From Serendipita indica DSM 11827 (lineage: Eukaryota; Basidiomycota; Agaricomycetes; Sebacinales; Serendipitaceae), in the NCBI GenBank assembly GCA_910890315.1, contig CAJVGD010000010.1, positions 558,001 through 622,000 on the forward strand: 64,000 nucleotides of DNA. Direction: 5' to 3'. The translations under genes were made by a program, and so were the position numbers. Below, piece after piece: positions 47,191 through 57,500 of this stretch. Under the pieces are notes generated by a model. The model saw only the letters and a program-made list of their open reading frames with translations. It ran no database searches and was not told the DNA's origin. How positions within the stretch are numbered: the first letter of the stretch is position 1; each line of letters opens with the position of its first letter.

Positions 47191-50100
47191 CTACCAGAAG
47201 ATTCCACCCAACCATCGCGCGAAAGTGAAAAACGTGAAGCCCGGTACAGAGAATCGTAGGGGAGGGTCTGGAAATTTGTCGATGGAGATTGAGCTTACAG
47301 GCTCCCCGTCTTCTTGCTTCGAGACATTCTCGATTGGACCTAACAGTAGTTGTCAACGCACCTCACACAATTAGCTAATAAAAAAAGCTAGGCTTACCAG
47401 TAGGTAGAGGCGATAGTATAATTGTGTGGCCTTGCGAGCCAGAGGCAATCTGGGAGACAAGCGGGGAGTATGCGACGCTCAAGGCGTCACATTTATGACC
47501 TTGAATTGGTTCTCCCAACGGCTCACCGGTGGCTACATCCCACAGTCGGAGCGTGTTGTCGCTCGAGCCAGAAACGATTTTCGAGCCGTCTGGCGAGAAT
47601 GCGACGGCCATGACTGAGCCTTGATGACCTTGGAGTGGCTCTCCCAATGGCTGGCCAGTGGCTACATTCCACAGTCGGAGCGTCTTATCGCTCGAGCCAG
47701 AGGCAATTTGCAAACCATCTGGTGAGAATGCGACGGCCCAGACTGAGTCTCCATGACCTTGGAGTGGCTCTCCCAACGGCTGACCAGTGACTACATCCCA
47801 CAATCGCAGCGTCTTGTCCCTCGAGCCAGAGACAATTTGCAAACCATCTGGCGAGAATGCGACGGCCATTATTTCGCCTTCGTGACCTTGGAGCGGCTCT
47901 CCCAACGGCTGACCAGTGACTACATCCCACAGTCGGAGCGTCTTGTCATCCGAGCCAGAGATGATTTGGGAACCGTCTGGTGAGAATGAGACGTCCCATA
48001 CTATGCCCTCATGACCTTGGAGTGGCTCTCCCAATGGCTGACCAGTGGCTACATCCCACAGTCGGAGCGTCTTGTCCATCGAGCCAGAGGCGATTTGCAA
48101 ACCATCTGGTGAGAATGCAACGGCCCTGACTTCGTCTTCATGACCTTGGAGTGACTCTCCCAACGGCTGACCAGTGGCTACATCCCACAATCGAAGCGTC
48201 TTATCCCTCAAGCCAGAGGCGATTCGGGAGCCATCTGGCGAGAATGTTGCGGCCATTACTGAGCCTTTATTGCCTTGGAGCGGCTCTCTAAACGGCTGAC
48301 CAGTGGCTACATCCCACAGTCGGAGTGTCTTGTCCCTCGAGCCAGAGACAATTTGAGAACCATCTGGCGAGAATGCAACGGCCATTATTTCGCCTTCGTG
48401 ACCTTGGGGCGGCTCTCCCAAGGGCTGACCGGTGACTACATCCCACAGTCGGAGCGTCTTATCGCTCGAGCCAGAAACGATTTGCAAACCGTCTGGGGAG
48501 AATGCGACGGCCATGACTGAGCTTTCATGACCTTGGAGTGACTCTCCCAACCGCTCACCAGTGGCTACATCCCACAGTCGCAGCGTGTTGTCGCTCGAGC
48601 CAGAGACGATTTGCGAACCGTCTGGCGAAAATGCGACGCTCCATACTATGTCATCATGGCCTTGGAGTGGCAGTCCCAACGGCTGACCAGTCGCTACATT
48701 CCACAGTCGGAGCGTGTTGTCGCTCGAGCCAGAGGTGATTTGCGAACCGTCTGGTGAGAATGCGACGGCCCAAACTTCGTCTTCATGACCTTGGAGTGGC
48801 TCTCCCACCGGTTCACCAGTGGCTACATCCCACAGTCGGAGCGTCTTGTCGCTCGAGCCAGAGGCGATTTGCAAACCATCTGGTGAGAATGCGACGGCAC
48901 ATACTGAGTCTCCGTGACCTTGGAGTGGCTCTCCCAATGGCTGAACAGTGACTACATCCCATAGTCGCAGCGTCTTGTCCCTCGAGCCAGAGACAATTTG
49001 CAAACCATCTGGCGAGAACGCGACTGCCATGACTTCGCCTTTATGACCTTGGAGTGACTCTCCCAACAGCTGACCCGTGGCTACGTCCCACAGTCGGAGT
49101 GTCTTGTCCCTCGAGCCAGAGACGATTTGCGAACCGTCTGGCGAGAATGAGACGGCCATAACCGAGCCTTCGTGACCTTGGAGTGGCTCTCCTAATGGCT
49201 GACCAGTGTCTGCATCCCATAGTCGAATCGTGTTATCGTCTGAACCAGATGCGATTCGCGAACCTTCGGGCGAAAATGCAACGGCATAAACCTCTTTCTG
49301 GTGCCCTCGAAGAGTTCTGGGAAGCCCGGGATATGTATCTTCGACTCCTCGTGTCACACTGAGGATGTTTGGATACCTTTTTATGCCCTCGATATGCATT
49401 AGTGACTTTTTTGGAGTAAATGCAAGCGCAGAAACGTAGATGTGTGGAGTGCTTTCTTGGATTGGGACCGAGAATGCCATCAGAAATCTTCGAATCTCGT
49501 TCATACTGTTCCTAATTTCTGCGTCTATCTGAAGCTTGTGTAAGTGGCCAATAACATTGGAATGTTCCACTTACTCCTACGTCGCGCGTGACAGCTCGAA
49601 GACCAGCTATGGCTCTGGGAACTCCTCCGGTCAAGCTCAGGACCTCCGTCCAGTATAGCACGTATGGGATTCGAATCATTGAAGAAGCTTCATTCTTGAG
49701 TCTGCGACGCCAGTTTTCGTCCGCTTCCGACGCGTGGAACAACCAATGGGAGCTAGCGTATCGAAGTCTCTTTGAAATGAACTTGGATACTCTGGCATCG
49801 ATGTCCGGGATTTGCCTATTCAGGTGGAAAGATGATTCAAGTCGACAGATGTTGAATTTGAGACCGTTGGTAGGGGACTTGAGGTATTGGAGGCACCATG
49901 ATGCCGCCTGGCCGTGCGCATTGGTGAGGTCGATGTAAAGTTTGTTGCCACCACCAGCGGCTGCGGTGAGGGAGCAGCGTCGAAGGTACTCAACGAGAGT
50001 GGGATGACGGAATTGGATCAGATTTGTACTGGACTCTGTGCTGAGTACGCTCCCCAGGTTCTGTACCAAAGCCTGGCCGCTTGCTCCAAGTCCAGCATGT

Positions 50101-51859
50101 TTGAGACGGTCATCCAAGTCTTCAATGGTAAGTGGTTCAAATGCTGCAAGTAGCATAGCAAGCATTTGGCACATTACCCCGCGAGAGTCTGGGTCTGTGC
50201 GCTCGAAGATGAGCCCATATACTTCATCTATCGCTCCACATTGGTCCAAGGATATAAGCTGATCATATATGCTTTCATGTGAGTTCATTGTGGCTTCGTT
50301 TGTGAGCATCCGACACGCAGTGCTCGCCCAAATGAACAGCCCGTTCGCTTTTCCAACCAGCCGTTGCCTCTTGTCCTCTGGCAAGACTCCATCTAGCGAT
50401 CGATGTACGTAGACCGCAATATCATCGACGTTGTCATGATGGCTGACGTCGTGTAGACGGTCCTCCGATTTGGCTTTGATCGAGAGCGACCCCAAGACGG
50501 CCTGAATCACAGGGTCCGGCCGGCTCGTCATGAATATCTTGAGATTCTTGCTACCTTGAACCGCTGTGGAAAGGGCTTCGATAAGCTCTCTTCTTTGTGA
50601 TCCCGACTTGCATTCGTCAAGAGCGTCAATGACGAGAATCACGCGCTCTTGCCAGCGATCCAGAGGACCGACGACGAGTATTTGGAGCTGCTTGTCAAGA
50701 GGTTTCCGCAGAATAGAAGGGTTCTGCTTGACGGCCTCGGCGACATGCGGTGCCAGTTCGGGTATGTAGTCTACGAGATCTCGTGCGATGGTGGAGCAGA
50801 ACTTTTCCGTCGTCGATGACTCGGTGCTAGACATGGAGAAGAAGAACGCGCCACCCAGTATCCCTTTCTCTTGCCAACTCTCTACCACTGACATAGCGAC
50901 TGTAGACTTTCCAGAGCCGGCAATGTCGCAGAGCCAGAATATCGGCTTCTCCGACGAGTCGTTTTCAGCCCAGTCCCATATCATCTGAAGGACATCCTTG
51001 CGCGTTCCTTCCAGACAGGTGCTGTGGACTGATGATGCGACGAATGCCACCGCTGGTAGTTGAAGTATCGTTGACGCGTTGACTGAAGATACTAAGCGGA
51101 TAATCCCAGAAAGCAACTACGACTTACTCTTATTTTCGAGGGCTTGGACCCGCAATGCGGTAAAAACACCCAATGCCTCCTATATCTTCGATGAGCTTGT
51201 GGTTGAGTATAAGACGGATGGTGATCGTACCATGAACTGTCTATGCTGATCCTCGATGTCTCGATTGAGTTTATGTATCTCTCCCGCATCAACCTTGACT
51301 TTGCTAAGCGCTTTGAAGAAGCCGAGTTTACTGCCGTTGTGTTTCTCTTTTAGATGAACGATCTTATCATGCATTTCTTCCATAAATCTGCATTTATCAA
51401 CTTATTGAAACGAAATTGGACTGTTGACGTACTCGACATGATCGATAAGCGGCTGACTGAACGCCTTGTCGACAGCTCGGTCTTCCCGAGGATAGGACTC
51501 GAAGAGAGTGATCTGTTTCTCAAGTGTGGACAAATATCCCCTCAGACGTTTCCTCAGGTCGGTCCATTCTTCTTGGTTGTTCTCTATTGCCTGTCGTATT
51601 CGTTGGATTCTGCCTCGAATCCGATTTAGCAACTCACCTGTATGGTTTCGAGGATCAATTTGGTTGTTTTACTGGCTGCTTTGAGAGGAGCGAGTACATC
51701 TGACCCCTCGGATATAGTCGCAACTACCTCGAGGCCAAGGTTGACCGTATCAATCAGTCTCTGCTTCTTGTTTGATGGAGATTGTGGGACAGATGAAGAT
51801 GGTGATGAATTGCCACTTTTGGGTGCTTGTTTAGGCTTGTTCGACTTCCTCGTCGACAT
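47191..51859 (-). CDS. NLR/STAND receptor 1: helical N-domain, NACHT, 15 WD40 repeats
   Basis: Exons 51638-51859, 51433-51590, 51231-51387, 51128-51179, 49575-51082, 47398-49528 and 47191-47339 join in phase to 1458 residues. The N-terminal 195 residues are helical ([39 protein letters not shown]) and resemble HeLo/MLKL-type four-helix domains, which in other NLRs act on membranes; this is an inference. [20 protein letters not shown] (Walker A), [14 protein letters not shown] (Walker B) and [10 protein letters not shown]. The WD40 array (about 720-1400) has 15 repeats of 43 residues, each with FSPDG and LRLWD. The C-terminal module seen in unit 2 (FWVPPENRHGLQYPHL) is cut off: a 2-base deletion near 47235 shifts the frame and gives an early stop at 47191. 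Fungal NWD receptors act in non-self recognition. Confidence 0.85.
47420..49303 (-). repeat. 129-bp tandem array encoding WD40 repeats (NLR 1)
   Basis: About 14.6 units of 129 bases (43 codons), all in frame with the NLR. Units differ at several sites, mainly just after the starting His (HEGSV, HKGEV, HGDSV, HEDEV) and in SGSxDxT, while the [18 protein letters not shown] part is nearly constant. The last unit is degenerate ([14 protein letters not shown]). Confidence 0.9.
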
Positions 51860-52299
51860 CGTGGAGAACGGATGGCTCCAAGATGGGTCGGCGTCTCACT
51901 CTCGACACCAGACTAAAGGCGATCACTTGATTCGATGAAACTAAGGCTCAAATAACTAGTAGGTCGTGTTTTGGTATTTCTTGGGGTGCTCAGTAGAGTC
52001 GACGTCGGTATGCTCGAGTGCTGTGACTGTGATTAACAGAGTACCGTTGCTATCTCCACCGGTTCACGAGAGGTTTAGTCAACATGAAGTAGATTATCGG
52101 CTTTAGAATGTCATCCGGAGGTATGTACAAGCGTCATCGTTGCTCATTCGCGGTACCACACGAACACAAATGAAGGCGACATAACCAAAGGGCAAACCTA
52201 TCGAGCACTATATAAAGCATGATGCAAAAGAGCAAGTCGTTTAGCAATGTACAACAGAGATGGGCGCCCTCCTCTATCGAACAAGTTTGTCCTTGGGTC
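51860..52299. other. 5' flank of NLR 1, no gene seen
   Basis: Upstream of the NLR 1 start and before the CRN relic. It has no open frame of interest and no match noted elsewhere in the window. It probably holds the NLR 1 promoter. Confidence 0.4.
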
Positions 52300-52497
52300 T
52301 AAGTTGGTCTCGGTGCCGCCTTCCTTGGCCGCCACTATATTCTTTCACCGTGTCATGGAAAACGAGCAGAAGCGCTAGCTCTTCTTGACACGCCGCTCAA
52401 TGTGACTTATCCCATTTCTGAATACTATCTATCAATGACGCCGACGAAAGCGGTCCATATCCTCGTCCAATGTTCCGCCTCGTCTCATGATTTTAAA
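52300..52497 (+). pseudogene. Relic of a CRN header at the tandem-duplication junction
   Basis: Two pieces match the CRN 5' end. A start-like segment (CACCGTGTCATGGAAAACGAGCAG, against CGCCGTGCCATGGCAAACGAACAG in CRN gene 1) is followed by the header end (TYPISEYYLSMTPTKAVHIL and VQCSASSHDF, against YYPSTPPNDTIHILV and SASPH). The part between is deleted (about 170 bases), and a stop follows soon after the ATG. The relic ends where unit 2 begins (52499), about where the first intron donor of the CRN genes would be. Confidence 0.75.
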
Positions 52498-52990
52498 CAT
52501 CCACCCGCTTCGGAGTAGGAACGGGAACGACATAAATGGGTGGAGCAGCCGGCTTGGAAGCGCATCCGTCGTTCGTCTTGTTTACTCGTGCCGAGTGAAT
52601 GGTATTGACTAAAGATAAAACATCACTAGTCTCTCCTGCGTGAATATTAATTTATTTCCGCTCCTGGTGGCCGAGTTCCTGGATAAAATGGTTGATTTAC
52701 CATTAGCAGACCGGTTTCTTAATCACGGAGTTTAGTGCATTTAAGGATAGGTCTATCGCAGATTCAAAGTGGATTACCGTGTGAGCACTATAACAGAACT
52801 TGTCTATACACGTGATGTAAGAGAACAAGATCCCTAGTCAATCGTGGTGGAGGGCAAGCTGTACTCCGTCTGCCTCCGCTATTCCATTGATTCACAAGAT
52901 ATAAGAAGGGTAGAGGGTATATAGTAAGAACCTATGGGCTCTACAAAGATACACTGCAGGCGCGTTATCGCGACAAAAGGAAGGAGCGCA

Positions 52991-53345
52991 CTACGCCACG
53001 ATGCAGCCGCTAGTATCACACGCGTGACAATCGCAGATTGCACCCATCCCACATCTACTCCGGCCACAAAGAACACTGCAGCACCCTTGTCGAAAATCAT
53101 CGTCGACACCTTGTTCTTGAACCCGCGCACGATGAGTGTTCGCGTCGACGGCAGTGAATCTCATCTAGATTGGGTGAGTACGTGGGTCGTGTGATAGAGA
53201 GAGAACAACTCACGACTTCGCCCTTTTCATACCCTGTCGTGATGTAGGTGTATTCAGGGTTCACGGAAGTAGTAACTGGTTTTTCGGTTGAGACGTTGTC
53301 TTCTACTGCATCAGTGCCTGTAGAGTTTCGTGGTTCTGTATCCAT
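52991..53345 (-). CDS. Small cysteine-rich protein, unit 2 copy (101 residues)
   Basis: Exons 53214-53345 and 52991-53164 join in phase with the same splice sites as the unit 1 copy. The product begins MDTEPRNSTGTDAVEDNVST and ends CDCHACDTSGCIVA. Relative to unit 1 it has one codon less (one Asn missing in the VDNANA segment) and a handful of amino-acid changes, but all Cys residues are kept. This conservation pattern supports a real protein. It lies 1.2 kb downstream of NLR 2, same strand, mirroring unit 1. Confidence 0.62.
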
Positions 53346-54516
53346 GGTTTGAACGATTTGGGTGGGTAGGCTTCAAGTCCGCGCCTGTAGAGACAAATAG
53401 TACAAGCGAGAGTAGACCGAAACCATTTGAGAGTGGACGTCGGTTATATATTGTCCCACCGGTTAGTGTCGTGACACGGAGGGAGGCTTCCGACCGGGTT
53501 TGTAGTGGAACCGTGTCGTGGTGGTAACGCTGGAGCACGGGAAGAGAAGATTTGATGATTGGAACTTTGAAAATTTGGACATTTGGAGTGCTATCGAATT
53601 CGGAGGCACCCTTGGTAACGAGTATGTTGGTCGAAGCGCGAACTCCCTTCGGTATATAATGTGATTTTGTTCAAAAGTTGGAGGATAGTTTCTATCCCTG
53701 CGCTCTAAACCCGATACTGAAAGGAATTTCCCGATAGTGGGGCCGCTTGGCCCATGCACGACTGGCATTACGACATTCCCTTGAATTCTTCTTGTTTACT
53801 GAGTAGAATAGGATGCATCCGACAGCATGGGGGGCCGGGCGCACACGCAGGAGACTATAACCACGATTAAAGTACCTATTCAACTACTGGCGTATTGGCC
53901 AGATAGGCCAGAAAGTGATCATTAGCAGAGAAATGGGTCTACTGATTCCAGAATATACATGAATGGCATGTACTAGCATAGCCCAAGACTCTGAGATGGC
54001 GCAGCCTTCTGTCTCAGGTCTATGAGAGAACATACTCGAAACGCCTGATTCGTGATGTGTTGACAAGGAGTAAGTCGACTTCAGTCTCTAATATCGTTGC
54101 TTGAGGATTAGACGCAAATGGAAAACTAATCAGATCCATGACTCGATCGGTGGTGGCTCCAAGGTTGATCGCCACCCACTGGACGGCGGGTCTTTCATTG
54201 ATAGGTGCCGTTGAGCGCGGATACCCTCTGTCTCTCTTTTAAATCCGCATGTGGAGTTAATTCGCTCTGCCGTATCACCATTGCATTGGAATAATGATCA
54301 TCATTTGCGGTTCCACTGCCTGTATCGCATGTGGCATGTCACGCAGTAGATAAGCTGCGGTGAGTTTCCCTAAAATATATCGAATACTCTTGCTGAGAGC
54401 TGACAAGAGACGACCTCTGATGTCCAATTATTCACAGGTGATTCTCTCAGAAAGGCCTTTCACCAGCCATACATAAATAGGAACACATATATAGATAATG
54501 ATAGCAATTACAAAAG
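53346..54516. other. Duplicated non-coding flank, unit 2
   Basis: Counterpart of 45763-47190. No gene is supported. It lacks about 105 bases present in unit 1. Confidence 0.4.
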
Positions 54517-57500
54517 TCATCGTCTGGTGTCCTTCCAAACAGCTGCCCATGATGAGCCACAATGAAAATGAGTAAATTTGAGTTTGGTTGCGCGAAGAGG
54601 ACTCTTCGTCGGCATAGTCAGAAGATGTGGATATTGTAGCCCATGCCGATTTTCTGGTGGTACCCAGAAGAGATATCTACCCGAGGATTTCACCCAACCA
54701 TCGCGTGAAAGTGAGAAATGCGTGAAGCCCGGTATAGAGAGTCGCAGTGGAGACTCTAAGAGTTTGTCCCCAGAATTTGAGCTTACAAGCTCCTCGTCGT
54801 CCCTGTTCGAGACATTCCCAATTGGACCTAACAGTAGTTATCAACACACCTCACACAATTGGCTAGTGGAGGAAGCTAGGCTCACCAAAAGGTCGAGGCC
54901 ATATTTGAATTGTGTGGCCTTGCGAGCCAGAGACAATTTGTGAATCGTCTGGCGAGAATGCGGCGGCGCCGGCTGAAACTTCGTGACCCTGGAGTGGCTC
55001 TCCCAACGGCTCACCAGTGGCTACATCCCACAGTCGGAGCGTCTTGTCCCTCGAGCCAGAGACAATTTGCGAACCATCTGGCGAAAATGCGACGGCCCAG
55101 ATTTCACTTTCATGACCTTGGAGTGGCTCTCCCAACGGCTCACCAGTGGCTACATCCCACAGTCGGAGCGTCTTGTCGCTCGAGCCAGAGACAATTTGCG
55201 AACCATCTGGCGAAAATGCGACGGCCAGATTTCACTTTCATGACCTTGGAGTGGCTCTCCCAACGGCTCACCAGTGGCTACATCCCACAGTCGGAGCGTC
55301 TTGTCGCTCGAGCCAGAGACAATTTGCGAACCATCTGGCGAAAATGCGACGGCCATGACCCAGCCTTCATGACCTTGGAGTGGCTCTCCCAACGGCTCAC
55401 CAGTGGCTACATCCCACAGTCGGAGCGTCTTGTCGCTCGAGCCAGAGACAATTTGCGAACCATCTGGCGAAAATGCGACGGCCATGACCGAGCCTTCATG
55501 ACCTTGGAGTGGCTCTCCCAACGGCTCACCAGTGGCTACATCCCACAGTCGGAGCGTCTTGTCGCTCGAGCCAGAGACAATCTGCGAACCATCTGGCGAA
55601 AATGCGACGGCCATGACTTCGCCTTCATGACCTTGGAGTGGCTCTCCCAACGGCTCACCAGTGGCTACATCCCACAGTCGGAGCGTCTTGTCCCTCGAGC
55701 CAGAGACAATTTGCGAACCATCTGGCGAAAATGCGACGGCCCAGATTTCACTTTCATGACCTTGGAGTGGCTCTCCCAACGGCTCACCAGTGGCTACATC
55801 CCACAGTCGGAGCGTCTTGTCCCTCGAGCCAGAGACAATTTGCGAACCATCTGGCGAAAATGCGACGGCCCAGATTTCACTTTCATGACCTTGGAGTGGC
55901 TCTCCCAACGGCTCACCAGTGGCTACATCCCACAGTCGGAGCGTCTTGTCCCTCGAGCCAGAGACAATTTGCGAACCATCTGGCGAAAATGCGACGGCCA
56001 TGACCCAGCCTTCATGACCTTGGAGTGGCTCTCCCAACGGCTCACCAGTGGCTACATCCCACAGTCGGAGCGTCTTGTCCCTCGAGCCAGAGACAATTTG
56101 CGAACCATCTGGCGAAAATGCGACGGCCCAGATTTCACTTTCATGACCTTGGAGTGGCTCTCCCAACGGCTCACCAGTGGCTACATCCCACAGTCGGAGC
56201 GTCTTGTCCCTCGAGCCAGAGACAATTTGCGAACCATCTGGCGAAAATGCGACGGCCCAGATTTCACTTTCATGACCTTGGAGTGGCTCTCCCAACGGCT
56301 CACCAGTGGCTACATCCCACAGTCGGAGCGTGTTGTCGCTCGAGCCAGAGACAATTTGCGAACCATCTGGCGAGAATGCGACGGCCATGACTCCGTCTTC
56401 ATGACCTTGGAGTGGCTCTCCCAACGGCTCACCAGTGGCTACATCCCACAGTCGGAGCGTCTTGTCCAAAGAGCCAGAGACAATTTGCGAACCATCTGGC
56501 GAAAATGCGACGGCCACGACCGAGTCTTCATGACCTTGGAGTGGTTCTCCTAATGACTGACCAGTGTCCGTATCCCATACTCGAATCGTGTTATCGTCTG
56601 AACCAGAGACGATTCGCGAACCGTCCGGCGAAAATGCAACGGCATTCACGTCCCCCTGGTGACCTCGAAGAGCCTTGGGAAGCCCGGGATATGTATCTTC
56701 GACTCCTCGTGTCACACTGAGGATGTTTGGATACCCTTTTATGCCCTCGATATGCATTAGTGACTTTTTTGGAGTAAAAGCAAGCGCCGAAACGTAAATG
56801 TGTGGAGTGCTTTCTTGGATTGGGACCGAGAATGCCATCAGAAATCTTCGAATCTCGTCCATGCTGCTCCTGATGTCCACATCAATCTGAAGCTTGTGTG
56901 AGTGGTCAATATCATCTGGAATGTTTCACTGACTCTTGCGTGGCGCGTGACAGCTCGAAGACCAGCTATGGCTCTGGGAACTCCTCCGGTCAAGCTTAGG
57001 ACCTCCGTCCAGTATAGCACGTATGGGATTCGAATCATTGAAGAAGCTTCATTCTTGAGTCTGCGACGCCAGTTTTCGTCCGTTTCCGACATGTGGAACA
57101 CCCAATGGGAGCTAGCGTATCGAAGTCTCTTTGAAATGAACCTGGACACTCTGGCATCGAAGTCCGGGAATTGCTTATTCAGGTAGAAAGATGACTCGAG
57201 TTGACAGATGTTGAATTTGAGACCGTTGGTAGGGGACTTGAGGTATTGGAGGCACCATGATGCCGCCTGGCCGTGCGCATTGGTGATGTCGATGTAAAGT
57301 TTGTTGCCACCACCAACCGCTGTGGTGAGGGAACAGCGTCGAAGGTACTCGACGAGGGTGGGATGACGGAACTGGATCAGATTTGTACTAGAGTCCGTGC
57401 TGAGTACGCTCCCTAGGTTCTGCACAAAGGCCTTGCCGCTTGCTCGAAGTCCAGCATGTTTGAGACGGTCATCCAAATCGTCGATGCTCAGAGGCTCAAA

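Larger units (their letters stand above)
44795..51082. repeat. Tandem duplication unit 1 (partner 52499-58441)
   Basis: Sequence from ATCCACCCGCGTCGGAGTAGG onward matches 52499 onward in the same orientation. The match covers the cysteine-rich gene, its flank and the NACHT-WD40 exons, up to the start of the NACHT-bearing exon at 51082. Beyond this the two copies are unrelated. Unit 1 carries about 105 bases (near 46857-46962) that are missing from unit 2, and its WD40 array has one more repeat. Confidence 0.88.

Noticed and set aside
54910-56553. 547-residue open frame antisense to the NLR 2 WD40 array ([12 protein letters not shown]-type repeats)
   Set aside because: The 129-bp repeat unit is a multiple of three and stop-free in this frame, so duplication keeps the antisense frame open. 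Composition and periodicity follow the WD40 code on the other strand; similar shadows exist at 47422-48951.
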